Below, in pieces: positions 46,482-58,362 of a stretch of DNA of 64,000 bases. The position numbers and the translations under genes are program-made. Under the pieces are notes generated by a model. That model did no database searches. It was not told the origin of the DNA and was given only the letters and a program-made list of their open reading frames with translations. Position 1 is the first letter of the stretch. The number at the start of each line of letters is the position of its first letter. This DNA comes from Omphalotus guepiniiformis (lineage: Eukaryota; Basidiomycota; Agaricomycetes; Agaricales; Omphalotaceae): the NCBI GenBank assembly GCA_028554645.1, contig JAQOOI010000022.1:2046001-2110000 (forward strand), written 5' to 3'.

Positions 46482-49134
46482 ATGGCAGACTATATCATGA
46501 CAATAGAGTCCGACGATGAAGATGTCGCGCAGTCTCAAAATCCAAGCAAGAAGATTAGCGCGGAAGACGCGCTGAATCCAGACTTCACCTTTGATCTTTC
46601 TGGGGACCCATATTCTGATCTGTTGGAAACACCGGATGAAGGCCCTGACATTTTGAAGGGGACCAAACCTGTAAGTAGTAAATACTTTTCTTATATCGTG
46701 ATTGCTGAAGCACTTGGAGATAGGCTCCCGTTTCCGTCGACGACATCATCGCTCGCCGTCGATTTACTTCGAAACGCAAAAGAGCAGAGGACTCTGAAAA
46801 CGAAGAAGAATCTCAAGAGAGCGAACTTGAAAGCCACAATAGTGATACAGACGACGATGATCCTCTGGCAACTTCTGATGAAAACGACAATTCAGAAGAA
46901 GAAGATGAGGCTTCAGAGCAAGAGTTTTCCGACGCTGACTCTTCGGACGAATCAGAAGTTGAAACACAGGCGGAAAAAGAGCGTAAAGCAGCCTTTTTTG
47001 ATTCCGAAATCACCTCTGTCGACGCGCATGACTCGTTCTTGACAATGAATTTATCTCGACCAATCATAAAAGCTCTGACGACGTTGGGTTTTCATAAGCC
47101 CACCCCGATTCAGGCTGCTACAATTCCGGTAGCACTACTTGGCAAAGATGTTGTTGGTGGAGCTGTGACTGGTTCCGGCAAAACAGCAGCCTTCACTATC
47201 CCGATGCTGGAGCGTCTATTATACCGCGAAAAGGGCAAGAAGGCAGCTGCTACACGATGTTTAGTCCTTGTTCCTACTCGGGAGTTGGCAGTACAATGTT
47301 ACGATGTCGGGAGGAAATTGGCTACACATACTGATATTTCTTTTTGCCTGATCGTCGGTGCGTGGTCGAATCCTGTTCATAAGTCTAATACTGAAATGGA
47401 GCTCAGGTGGACTATCTCTAAAGTCGCAAGAGACTGCTCTCCGAAATCGGCCAGATGTCGTCATTGCTACTCCAGGTCGACTTATTGACCACATACAGAA
47501 TTCACCTTCCTTCACACTAGATACATTGGATGTACTTGTGCTCGATGAAGCCGACAGGATGCTTTCTGATGGATTTGCCGATGAGCTGGCCGAAATCATC
47601 AAAGCTTGTCCAAAATCTCGCCAGACTATGCTTTTCTCCGCTACCATGACTGATTCAGTGGATGAATTGGTCAAAATGTCTTTGAACAAGCCCGTTCGCC
47701 TTTTCGTCGATCCTAAGAAAAGTGTGGCTCGAGGATTGACTCAAGAGTTTGTGCGCGTCCGTGCTGGGAAGGAGGCTGAACGGTCCGCTGTACTAGTAAC
47801 GCTATGCAAAAGGACATTTAAAAGCAATGTCATAATCTTCCTCCGTAGTAAAAAACTCGCACACCAGATGCGAATACTGTTTTCTCTTCTGAGTATGAAA
47901 TGCGACGAGTTGCATGGTGACCTTACCCAAGAACAGGTACGTTTCAGGCTCATTTTTTTCAATGTCTCATCAGATCAAATTTCTGAAAATCATGTATACA
48001 TCTTATTGTAGAGGTTGAAGGCCTTGCAACGTTTTCGAGATGGAGCAGTAGACTTTCTCATGGCGACTGACCTAGCTGCTCGTGGTCTAGATATCAAGGG
48101 TGTAGAGACTGTTATCAACTATGACATGCCTGGACAGCTGGCGCAGTATTTGCATAGAGTGGGTAGGACTGCTCGAGCTGGGACTAAAGGCAGGTAGGTG
48201 CTGCGAATTAATGACTACGCTCGTATTCCAATAATTTGCTTTGTGAAGGTCTGTGACATTGGTTGGAGAGGCGGACCGGAAAATGCTGAAAGCCGCAATC
48301 AAGCATGGATCTGACCAAGACAAAGTACGACACCGTATTGTCCCTCAAGAAGCCATTAACAAGTGGGCGGAAAAACTCGAGAGCTTGAAACAGGACATTT
48401 CGGACATTCTGGAAGAGGAGAAGGAAGAAAAACAGGTACCAAAAGTGCTTCTAGTATTATTCGAACTATACTTACACCTTAGTAGATGCGTCAAGCAGAA
48501 ATGGAATTGAAAAAGGGACAGAACATTATTGAGCACGAAGCTGAAATCTATTCCAGACCGGCTCGGACATGGTTCCAGAATGAGAAAGAGAAGAAGGCTG
48601 CTGGAGGTTCTTTACACATTCCTCACCGTCGATTGATATTCGCTGACAGCCGATTTAGCTATCAGTAAGCAACAGTACGAAGCTGGATATGAGTTACCCT
48701 CTACCAAAGGAAAGCACAAAACCCAGCTGGCGGACAATAAGGTATTCTTATTTTCGACAAAGTATTCCCTTATGATCTGAATTTCTCCGCAGCCTCAAAG
48801 AAACAAGTTGTCTGGACTGTCTCGAAAAGCGAAAAGACGGAAGCTAGCGATGGAGGAGGATGCAGAGCTTGGGGGCTCGAGCGCCCTAAACGCAGCTATC
48901 AGATCAGCCAAAAAGTCAGCTCGCCCATCCAAGATCGGCGTTCCGCAACCACGTCCGATGAAAGTATCGAAGGCGAAGGAGAAAAAGAGCCGAAAGCGAG
49001 TGACATTACGCACGGGAGGAGCTTTTGCGCGAGACATGGGGGAGAAAGGCAGTCACCACGAGGGGGTACGGGCGAAGAAGGGTGACGGAATCGCCGGAAT
49101 TGGTAAAAAGGGTGCGAAACGGAAGACGAAATAA
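46482..49134 (+). CDS. DRS1: DEAD-box RNA helicase of 60S ribosome assembly
   Basis: Nucleolar ATP-dependent RNA helicase (yeast Drs1, human DDX27). The N-terminus is acidic ([19 protein letters not shown]; after an intron [20 protein letters not shown] and a long run of Glu/Asp/Ser). The Q motif is [20 protein letters not shown] with PTPIQ, followed by [11 protein letters not shown] (I), [13 protein letters not shown] (Ia), [12 protein letters not shown] (Ib), [13 protein letters not shown] (II), MLFSATMT (III) and [18 protein letters not shown] (IV). Motifs V and VI are [19 protein letters not shown] and [17 protein letters not shown]. The C-terminal part is coiled-coil and lysine-rich ([19 protein letters not shown], then [14 protein letters not shown] and [16 protein letters not shown]), typical for nucleolar localisation. 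It has about eight exons and ends GAKRKTK with TAA at 49132-49134. Confidence 0.94.
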
Positions 49135-49302
49135 GTGGACCGAACTTATCTACGTTTAACATAAGATATCTATCTGTTTGGGCCATTTGTTATACATCAG
49201 AACCTGCTTTTTTGTGTGTTGTCTTTGGGTGCCATAATTCTGATGTGATGGAAGGATTGGCGGTCGTGACTCGGCAGTACGGTGTCTCAATTGTGTACAC
49301 TC

Positions 49303-49753
49303 ATGGGTTCAATTTGCTCCAAGCCTGGCGCACACTCCGGTGGACATACTGTGCTCGGTTCGCCTTCTGATGCGACATCTCCAGTCGATCCTCGTGCTGC
49401 TGCGGTGTGTAGGCTACTCTTCTTGTGTCACTTTAGACTGAATAAATAATAAATATCCGTGCACGCGATCATCACTAACTGCAGGCAGAAGCTGCAGAAC
49501 GTCGGTTGAAAGCTGTGAGTTCGTCTTGGGCTCCACTCCTTCATTTTGTTCTTTCATTCAGTTGCTCTAGGCACAAGCAAGGGGAACCCATGCTTCCAAT
49601 CCGAATCGAGGCAAACTCGCTGCACAGGCATCGAAACCTGTCAAATTTGTGCCCGAAGCCAGGGAGGAGGAGAGGCTGGTGGTGCGTCTCTCATCGCCTC
49701 AAGATACCCTGTTTCAAAGGCTGACTTCCTGTGTATGCATTCAGTGGGATTAG
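49303..49753 (+). CDS. Small SVIP-like, probably N-myristoylated protein
   Basis: Four exons, 49303-49404, 49485-49514, 49571-49681 and 49745-49753, join exactly to 84 codons (83 residues); exon 4 holds just TGG GAT TAG. All introns are GT..AG. The protein begins MGSICSKPGAHSGGHTVLG, with Gly2 and Ser6 for N-myristoylation and Cys5 for palmitoylation. It continues DPRAAA then AEAAERRLKAAQARG, a basic-alanine helix resembling the VCP/p97-interacting motif of SVIP, and ends with NPNRGKLAAQASK and EAREEERLVWD. Similar small proteins are annotated as SVIP-like in fungi; a role in restraining ER-associated degradation at Cdc48 is inferred. Because each exon is short it would be missed by ORF-based calling. 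It lies 168 bases downstream of DRS1. Confidence 0.75.
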
Positions 49754-50334
49754 TTGCACGATGTATATACATCTCTTTCCTTAGTAGTGCTCCGATCTCT
49801 TCCATTGTATTTCCTGCTCAGCTTTCTTCATATCTCGACCCTGCATCCTGTACATATTATCTGTGTCCTCAGGGACATACACGTTCTTTACGCCAGGCTA
49901 GATTGAATACAGCGAAAGATACATGCGCTTTGACTCTCGGTCCGATGGACGGTTTTTCGAAGAATCGCTACGCTACGTATTCTGTGTGAAGTATGTACTT
50001 ATTGTAAGCCCTCTTTTTCCGCTTCTCGCATACGTTGAACGCCGTTGCGCAGGGTGCCTGAGCCAAACGTTTGAGCCTCAAGATGGATCCAGGATGATTT
50101 CGAAGCATACAATGATACGGAGCAGATACGGAGGCCATTTACGATTATCTGAGAAATTCATACTACATATAATTTACTTGTTTTCGTTTGTCAAATCACA
50201 CTCAACTTGGAACGATTCACCTTGTAAAAATTGTGCGCGCGTCGCGCGTGAGACCCGCGTTGTGAATTACTACTCTCAAGTCCAACGTGGAGCCTGGTGT
50301 CGTGAAGGGAGAACTTGTCTACGCATACTTATGA
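49754..50334. other. Gene-free stretch between the SVIP-like gene and PIG-C
   Basis: About 580 bases. Open frames in it have no recognisable content and run through the spliced parts of the neighbouring gene. It includes a short CG-rich element GCGCGCGTCGCGCG at about 50235-50248, upstream of the PIG-C start. Confidence 0.45.
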
Positions 50335-51500
50335 ATGAGTACTGTATCGGTTCAATGGGAGAAGGTCTTATGGAAGAGACAAACTTTTCCCGATAATTAC
50401 ATACCAGAACGCGCCTTTCTGTCGTCCCTCAGAAGAAATCGTATGTTATTTCTGCCTTCAAAGTCTCTTTGGACGCAATACTAACGGGTAACCTGCCGAT
50501 TTTGAAGCAAACTTCAAGCCCTACACTTACTGGCCATTGGTGTTCCTCTGTTGTGCAATTACTCAACATTTGGCAACCATCTTCATCTTTCTCTCTGTGT
50601 TTGCCCGCCTGAAAGACTGCTCGCTGGATCCTCGTGTCTTGATCTTCGCGTCTTTGGCATGCTTTCTGACAGGTTACTTTGTCTGGGAGTTGCTCCATTA
50701 TACCGAGAACGGTACTTTGAAAAACGGGCTCATAGATCGTATGTACATTGACATTCTCTGCGTTTTTTGATTAATGACTGTTGCTAGGAATCAAGACATT
50801 CAAGTCATCGATTTTAATATTTCTTGCATTAATGTCCTTGTCGCCCGTTTTAAGGACTCTGACAGCCGCGACGTCTTCAGACTCTATCTGGGCATTGTCA
50901 GCATGCTTATTCATTTTGAATATACTGTTGGCAGATTACGGATCCTCAAATTCAGGTAACCAGGCCCATGAGAGGTGAATTGGGCATCTTCACCAGTTGC
51001 TTTCGATTCCTGATCAGTTTCCTGCTAGATTGACGTCGGTCTTGTCGATGAATGCAGCAATATCTTCTTCAGTGGTCCTGGCTTCGCGGTTGTCAAATGA
51101 TCTTGCTGTTTTTGCGTTGATACTATTCTCAGTGCTGTCTTTCACGCTCTTTCCGATGCTGAGGCGCCGTCTTCAGGTATATCATCCTTTGAATTCGGCT
51201 TTGTTCGTGTTCTGTTGATAGCTGTGTCTAGGCCACTGCGGTAACTTTGCAAGTCCTTTTTACAATGGTATTGTCAGTACTCTCTCTCGTCCTGACGATT
51301 CCTCTCTCCTGGACCGTATCTTGCCTGTTTTCGGCCATTCTGTTGTTCACCACATTTCTGGCACCTGCCGTACTGGTGTGGGCCCAAAAATATAAAAAGT
51401 TCGTAACAGGATTCGGATGTTGTAACAATTCTCTCACCCGCATTTCTCCGCCAGTGAGATTAGAGGGCCTTGGGATGTCGCAGTTCCAAAAATCAATTGA
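50335..51500 (+). CDS. GPI2: GPI-N-acetylglucosaminyltransferase subunit PIG-C/Gpi2
   Basis: Subunit of the ER complex that transfers GlcNAc to phosphatidylinositol, the first step of GPI-anchor synthesis. Exons 50335-50440, 50508-50738, 50788-50974, 51029-51176, 51232-51398 and 51455-51500 join to 295 codons. The N-terminus MSTVSVQWEKVLWKRQTFPD followed by NYIPERAFLSSLRRN is the family signature (W-x-K-V-L-W, P-D-N-Y). Hydrophobic segments follow: YWPLVFLCCAITQHLATIFI, LACFLTGYFVWELLHY, SSILIFLALMSLSPVLR, SACLFILNILLADYG, LTSVLSMNAAISSSVVLASR, VFALILFSVLSFTLFPML and LVLTIPLSWTVSCLFSAILL. The C-terminus is QKYKNEIRGPWDVAVPKIN, also diagnostic. Splice sites were chosen to keep frame and conserved residues. 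Complete gene. Confidence 0.93.
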
Positions 51501-52378
51501 CAAAAAATTTCTGTGGCCCTGCGGCCTTCAGGGCTTGGTCTGAGGGTATCTCGTTGTGGCTTCGCGATAAACAGCAATCGATCAAACGGCAGGAAGTGAT
51601 GGAGCCCTTCCTCCTGCAGTAAGTTTTTACAATACCATGATGACCTCGATTTTCGGACCTGCTCAAACAAATCCGGTTGTCAGTGATCAGTTAGTTGCGT
51701 TGCCTGTGTTTTACTGCAAGCGAACTTGCCGCCGAATCATCCATGCTATCATCCTGCGTTCATGATCGAGTTCTAGGCGATCGACACGGGCTCAGTCTGC
51801 ATTCACCTTCTTCTCTTTCGGCTCGGGCGGCGGAAGTTGGTGAAATTATGACGATACATAGATAGATATAGAGACTAATCAGCAATTCTGACTTGGTCAA
51901 ACCAATCTATCATTCAATTGCTCTTCAGCTTTCCTTTTTTGCGCTCAAGTCGCTTCAGCCCACGACGTGCGTATTGTCAACCCTGCATGTTCTCGTTGCC
52001 TTATACTTCGCGAGTCGCGACCCTGCGCTGCTTGCACCTCAGTCACAAGACTGCTCAAAGTTACAAAGGAGGCCGGGTCAACATAACTCACTGAATTGAA
52101 TGTTTCGAATCAATGGTCCGACTCGACGCACTTTATACTAATTCAGCGTCAAGAGTCGAGCAACCCAAAGAGGGATTATAGAGGGTGTGTGTGACAAGAT
52201 GACAAGAGATTATATTTTATACAGCTATTCACAATACAACTATATGACAAAGCGATAAGTATGCATGATAAGTCTACAAGTAACAGTGATAAAAACCCAA
52301 GAAAGTTTCAAGGTTGAGCTCTCATTAATGTTAGTACAAAAAAAAAAGGTCCTCCGAAACGTCTAGTAAGATCATCGG
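51501..52378. other. Gene-free stretch between converging PIG-C and bZIP genes
   Basis: About 880 bases at the 3' ends of two converging genes. It holds 3' untranslated sequence, AT-rich segments near 52200-52350 and a run of ten A at about 52337-52346. A 68-codon plus-strand frame at 51893 has no recognisable features and was not accepted. Confidence 0.5.
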
Positions 52379-53853
52379 TCATGATGGAGTATCATCAATG
52401 TCTTCGTCGTCGTCACTCTGTCGTCGCCGCTTGGCGCCGACTTGAACGTCCATGCTTATACCTCTAGCTTCAAGAACATCCATAGCAACCTTCGCAACCC
52501 CATCCCCCGGCTTTTTAGATCTGACGCGAGTTCTACGCAGAGCACCAAATGCTTGAGCTTTGATGACAGCTAATGTTCCAGATAGAGGTGCAACACCTGG
52601 GGATGACCGCGAGGATGCGGCGGTGCGACGCGGACGCAGACGAGAATTTGGATAAGGAACCGAGTCTCCATCACTGCTTCCGCGTTCATGTTGTGAGCCA
52701 TTATCACTTCCACCCGACAGCGGAGGAAGCAAAGGAAGTAGAGCACGGTCGGCACCACCGTCTAACCGCCTGTTAGAACCAAGTCTGTAACGAACGCCCT
52801 CGGCCCCTGAACTTGCCATCGACACATCGGCTGTGCCACCATGCAGAGTAACTTCAGCGCCATAAGCATTTTGTCGCCGATAGTCAAAGTCTGCACGGTC
52901 CTGTACGGCGGGAGTGTCTGGAAAAAACTGAAAAGGTGAAGTAAGAGATGTTGAAGAAGATGATGGGGGAGTGGATGATGAGGGCGAGATGGATCGACTA
53001 GTAGGGAAGACATATGGAGCAGTATCAAGATTATTCATAGGCACCTTTTGTTCCTCGGGATGGAATCGGCCCAAATACATATCAGATGATGTGAGAGTAG
53101 GTGACTCGACGAAATGCGGGGAATTGGAAGAATGGCTACTAGCTGCAGGCACGCCGGAATCGCCTCCAGAAGAGGAGCTCTGAGTTATAGACTGAGGCCA
53201 AGCTGCATCCCTAGCAGCGGGGGGTTGACTGAAGTAAGGAGTGTATTTTGCACCTGCCATTCGAGAGTTGATAGCAGCACCCTCAGCCGCTGAGATGTCA
53301 CTGGACGCGCCAATTAACGCTACAGAAGGAGAGTGATGGGGGGTAGAATTCGACGGATACTGGTTGTTGCACATGGCTGGATCATCCCTATAGCCCATAC
53401 CATCTGGATACTTTGGAAGCTGCGAAGAGGAGATAGGGCCACTGAAGCCAGTCTGATCGTTGCTGGAAGGAAAAGGCGGTGGACAATCGTCCCCTTCAGA
53501 TCCTTGACCCTTTCTGGGCCACACTGCTCTCCAAAAGTTTTCGCGATCACGTAGTGCTTGACGAAGACGAATATTGTCTTGCCGCAACTCCTGGGCCTCA
53601 CTGCGCGCATCGCGACACGATTCTTGGAGCTGCATGACTACTGACTCGAGATTGTCGACTGAGCAGAGAAAGAAGAATCAGAGACCGAAGAGAGGAAAGA
53701 AAACAGAGCGAAAATACCTGTCTCCTCGAGAGTGGAGATATAGTTGTTTCTGCGGGCTCTGAAGGCAGCCTGAGCATCAGCATTCTTTTTCTTCCGGAGA
53801 GCAATATCATCAGACTTGGTGGAATTTGGCATGGGGGAACTGTCCTTGGGCAT
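52379..53853 (-). CDS. bZIP transcription factor
   Basis: Nuclear DNA-binding protein. The first exon, from 53853, encodes MPKDSSPMPNSTKSDDIALR then KKKNADAQAAFRARRNNYIS, the basic region with the N-x-x-A-Q-A-A-F-R-x-R signature. It ends at TLEET, and after an intron of about 58 bases VDNLESVVMQLQESCRDARS and ELRQDNIRLRQALRDREN form a leucine-zipper-type coiled coil. The remaining 350 residues are Ser/Pro/Gly-rich and look like an activation or regulatory region, with basic stretches SRLRPRRTAASSRSSP and TRVRSKKPGDGVAKV. The last residues contain GAKRRRQSDDDEDIDDTPS, a possible nuclear signal followed by an acidic end. Target genes are unknown; the basic region differs from Gcn4 and from Hap4-like Yap factors, so no specific name is given. 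Confidence 0.88.
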
Positions 53854-54086
53854 TGTGAGGCCGGCGCTGTTGAGCAGGCTGGGTGGACGGGGAGGTTTAA
53901 AATGGCATGGAAAAAAAGAATTCGAATCAAGGGCACGAGGAGAGGGTCCGCGGCCCTTTCTTGCAACTTCTTGACGACTTAGCCGATGTTGTGCACAATT
54001 TAAGATTGAGACAAGGGGCTGCCGCGCTGACAGCAAGCCTCATCTTATCTCCATTCACTCTCTTATTCTATTTTTTCTAATGCGAA

Positions 54087-57000
54087 TCACATTTCTCCCT
54101 CCGCTGATGAGTCCACCGAGTTCCTCGACGACATTGTCCTTTCTTCTTCTCCTTCCAGGTCTAGCGTCTCCACTCCTGTTCCTTTCCAGTCAACTACGCA
54201 TGCTATCCGTCGTCCTACTCGTCCGTTCACCCCCAATGTAACTTCTCCACTTTTGTTTCCTCTCAGCGCCCGGAACCGCGTAATACCTAGTGGCGCCGTT
54301 TCCAGCTCAAACGAGGCAATCATGCATCAGTTTTGCTGCAGATCGGATCCATTGTCCCATTATCTACTTACCTCTCCTGCTCTGTATCTTTCCAGTGCTT
54401 TCTCTAGCAGGTCTTCACGGCCAGGAGGCGTTACGTACCCCCCTAGCTCCAGTCCCCGGTACCCTAGATCATGGTAGGGTACCGTGGCAATAAATGCCCC
54501 CCCTGCAAGTCCAGCATCGCCATCAGTTCCGTCACCGACTTGAGTACTTTTGGCTTACCTTCTTGGTTCCGAGTCCGGTAGACAATTACGACACTCTCGT
54601 CGTCAAAGAATTCGACAGCTAGCAGATCGAGCTCGATCGTATTTCCTTCTTCGACTGTGCAGCACTCAACAAGTGCGACATCAACATGAATCGCCTGGCT
54701 CTTCTTATCTCCGTGACGCTGGCGTACGAAGCATACTGTTCACACGAATATCAGAATCGCTTTTCGAACAACGTTCCAGCTACTGATGCACTTACAAATG
54801 GGCCGATGTTCCGAAGTTGAGGCTGCATGTATAGCAAGGTATTGTAGATGGTAGCCGTCCTAAGCGGAATCCAGTCATTTCCGTAAAGACCTGATGTCGG
54901 TCGCCCTGTTCACGTACCCCGCTATTGTCCGCCGTGGTTCTTTCCCGAATGATAACACTGCTACTGGAAGCGGGCCTTGTGGTAATCGTCTGCCCAGCGA
55001 CTGATCCTAATCCAAACGAGACCAGAGCTGACCTGGTGGCAGCCCCAGTGGGGTGATCGAAAACTTGTCGGCAAGTTGCTACAAGTTCCCCGACAAGTGC
55101 ACTTAAATTTCTGTCGATGAAATCCAGGTTTTTGGGTTCGATAATCTAGAAGCATAATTCATTGGTCGATAGTTATGAAATGAAAGGAGGCATGAGAAGG
55201 GAAGGCATACGCTCTGCATTTGAGCAGGATCAGCAAGGGTCTCTCGTGCCTTTTGCAAAACCCTTGAAAGTGAAATATCATGGGCTGGAACTCCGAGGTC
55301 TTGTGGCGAAAAGCTTGGGACTGGACCGGTAAACCAGTTGTCGATCGTACTTGATTCGAGACCCGACATGAAATATTGATTAACTTGCAAGATATCATGG
55401 CGTATCGGAGGTGCATTTTCATTTGCTGGGTTAGCCATTGTGGTCTCTGCACCACCACATATGTAGCATGAGATCAAGGCGTTCCAACCACACCAATGTG
55501 ACTTACCATATCGAAGCCAGGACATGAATTCTTTGAAACAGTTGTGCTCACGGCGAGCAGTGGCGGCCAGCCAGCCCGCTAAAATAATGGCCTGATCTAC
55601 GAGTTTCAAGCACTGCCCTACGGACTCGCTCGAAATTTCAAAGGCAGGGTACAGAGAAGGTCTTCAGATATGCTGCGGTAAGCATAGAGACACACCAGTG
55701 AAATAGTGTATTTAACTCACAAATAAGACCACCCCTTGACTTCTCCTAGGAGAATATGTAGACGTTGGCAAGCGGGAGCTAGTCGTCGCTCAGAGTCGTC
55801 GCGTAATTTGACGAGAGCTTCGCTGACAGTGGAGTCCCATTTTTGTAGCCCCTACGCTTTCACAGTGAGTTCAAAACCCCCAAACTTACGACGAGACAAG
55901 CTATTACTCTCTCACTCATTTGCTCGCCGCTGCCAAAGAAGTCCATCAGGGCCTCGGACGCTCGGCCAGTAGTAAGCAACATAGTCAAGTCACGCATTGA
56001 ACTGGGATTACGCTCTACAAGAAACAGAGTTAGAGAAAAGAAGACTGGTGTAGAAAAGAAATGGGTCCCACGTCCAAACTGTTCTCGTTGCTTCTTCTCT
56101 AGAGTGCGTATCCATCTGGGACCAAGTTCTCTTGCACCAGTGGCAGCATCAGACCCAAACCAAACTGAGCGCATCTCTTCAACGACGCGCGTTATGTACC
56201 AACAGAGTTCCCGAGCGGTGGTCGACATTTTTGCGAAATCGCGAACTTTGCGCTGCATCAATAAAGGAAATCTTATCTCAATAGGTTGTAGATCTGTCAT
56301 CATACTGCCGTCAATACATGTCGTGAGATGCGCCAGGAAGATAGGCTGTTTTTGATCCTTGAACAAGGAAGATACTGTGGCGCTAGACCTTCCAAGATCC
56401 AATGATCCAAGAGGATATGTGCCGTCAAGAAAACAAGACAGTCGGCCAGCATCGTCCGCTACAGCCAAAATACTGTCGACGTTCATGTCATCCGCGGAAT
56501 CGAGCCCGTTTTCCACCGTACGATTACTCTCTTTGACGTCAATTGAGGCGGCTATAGAGTCAGATTGTAGGGTTGGCCACCACTTTATGACATCGGGGAT
56601 AGAAGGTGCTCTTCGAGAAGTTGTCTGTGATCCCTGAAAAGCAAAGAGATCTGTGGCACTGTTGGAGAAGAATGAGAAGGAAGAAAAAGAAAGCAAACGC
56701 AAGACGAACGTTAGTTGTTGTGAATCATCTTGAAGAGGATCCAATAAGGGTAGCGTCCGCAGGATAGAATGAGAACTGCCTGTCTTTGGCATTGTAAGGA
56801 ACAGATACAGAGGCTGGAGATAAAAACATACTGCGATGATGTTGTTCCGTCTGAATATATCCGGCACTGAGGTTTTAGTTACGGGCTTCTCTTGACTGAA
56901 CCACCATACACCTGTGACGCGTGAAGATGATCCATCGGATGCTCCAAGATGAACGACGCGTTCTTCGTGACCGTCTTGTAGAGAATGAAGAGTCAAAGAA

Positions 57001-57319
57001 GGAGGATTATGCGCAACAGCTATGCTCTGTCCTGATAGTCAAAGGGCCACTTTCCACTTAGGAACGCGAGAATGTCCGACAAAGCAGACTGCGCACCGTC
57101 AGGACTCCATGCGAAGCCAACGATCTGTTCACTACTTGTACTGAGATCAACCTCCCAGGTTTTAGAGCCGCTCAATTTCCAGAGACTCATGCGGTCTCGC
57201 CCTCCGAGGCGAGTGACAAGTAAAACCAAGTCTTTGTCTGGACAGCATGCTGAAGGGAGTAGACGTGAAGGAACTGGGAGTTGAATAACTGCGAGGGAAG
57301 AGAAAGCATTTGACTCCAT
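54087..57319 (-). CDS. APC4: Anaphase-promoting complex subunit 4
   Basis: Scaffold subunit of the cyclosome ubiquitin ligase. The N-terminus starts MESNAFSSLAVIQLPVPSRL and contains WD40-type blades (RMSLWKLSGSKTWEVDLS; VGFAWSPDGQSIAV; LTLHSLQDGHEERVVHLG). The middle has the Apc4 long helical domain (SKMSTTARELCWYITRVV-like region near 56.2 kb; AIILAGWLAATARREHN and FKEFMSWLRY near 55.5 kb). The C-terminal part was joined over short introns: NDWIPLRTATIYNTLLYMQP, then CFVRQRHGDKKSQAIHVDVA with VEFFDDESVVIVYRTRNQE, then GAFIATVPYHDLGYRGLELG. The last exon (ELETAPLGITRF, VNGRVGRRIACVVDWKG, TLDLEGEEE) ends at 54087. About nine exons. The C-terminal assembly explains minus-strand coding down to 54.09 kb. 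Exact limits near 54.9 kb are uncertain. Confidence 0.87.
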
Positions 57320-57555
57320 TCCAGATGGTCACAAGTAGAGAGCACTTTGACGCGGTTCAGCAGCCACATGACCGCCTCGCGACGCGACTGGCACTTTCTT
57401 GCATTGGACGCGTACTTATCATATATTTTACGTCTATTAAATAACATAGAACCCCACTATAGCGAAAATTATATGTACTATATATACACTGTCTATCCTG
57501 GAGAATGGCAGGAAAGCATCTTCCAAGTCACTGTACATCCGAGACAGGCAGGTAG

Positions 57556-58282
57556 TCACCTCTCGTACCACCGCTGCCTCCAAAACGTGATAATCTCAAT
57601 TCCTCTATTTGTCTTCGTGGTGTCCAAGCCTGGGTTCGTGATTAGCGGAGATTGAGAGATGGTGTATGACCTGAACCAGACATACCTCCCACCACTTTCT
57701 TCCGTTATGAAACGGCGAGTTGGTGTCAAATCCAGCCTTTTCCATGCGGCTTTTGATTCCAGCGCCGAGTAGTAGGCCAAAGACCACGAGCAAAAAGAGG
57801 GTGACCACTAGCTGATCTCGGGGCGAGTCACGCTCTGAACAGAGTTAGGATTCTTGAGTTCATTCAATGGGCGCAGCACCTACGAAAGCATCTAGCCTCA
57901 ACATCTCCTTCTTTGCCCGTTGCTGTATCTGGATCCGTGTCTCCCAGAGAAGCGCCAGCACATATAGGAAGGTTCTGATTCAAGCACCATTTCTTCGTGC
58001 AGGAAAGGCATGGTTGTGAAGGATTATCAGGGAGTTCAAGATGTAGTATCGAATAGTTTGACTGAAAGCAAATGCCTGTATTGTGAGATGATTGAGATAC
58101 GAAGCGGGGCTCAAACACAGTAGCACGAACATTTGCAGAAATTGGTCGCTTCCCATTTGTTTAGTATGCCATGGACTGAAACCTATTTCGAGTATGAATC
58201 AACAATAAGTTCAAGCCATGGTAAGAGAGCTCACAAACGATGCAAAGAAAAGCAGTACACCAAGAAGCCTCGGAGTCGTCAT
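57556..58282 (-). CDS. Small type I membrane protein, function unknown
   Basis: Proposed model with three to four exons. Exon 1 from 58282 gives a signal peptide, MTTPRLLGVLLFFASF. After an intron, RPISANVRATVFEPRFVSQS leads to a cysteine-rich luminal segment (NTGICFQSNYS, QPCLSCTKKWCLNQN, ICAGASLGDTDPDTA, EARCF). A short intron follows and then ERDSPRDQLVVTLFLLVVFG with LLLGAGIKSRMEKAG, a single transmembrane helix and a basic cytosolic flank. The tail is NSPFHNGRKWWE and a last exon whose frame is unsure (the 57556 stop is one option). I recognise a recurring fungal pattern, cysteine motif plus RDSxxDQ-VTLFLL, but no named family. The start is 80 bases from the divergent ARP1 start. Confidence 0.55.
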
Positions 58283-58362
58283 GAGAGTCGAAGAGGTCGA
58301 TATGTGGTGGCTGTGTACCTTCATCTTATTTCCCTCACCAACTCTCCTTTTGTGCTGCAGGG

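Noticed and set aside
49546..49989. 147-codon frame, initially thought to be a gene
   Set aside because: It is an out-of-frame shadow of the spliced SVIP-like gene and its downstream region.
51893..52099. 68-codon plus-strand frame in the gap between PIG-C and the bZIP gene
   Set aside because: No signal, domain or splice support, and the gap is expected 3' untranslated sequence of two converging genes.
54458..54483. 9-base inverted repeat GGTACCCTA/TAGGGTACC with an 8-base spacer
   Set aside because: It falls inside the APC4 coding exon that encodes GAFIATVPYHDLGY, so it is probably chance within coding sequence.
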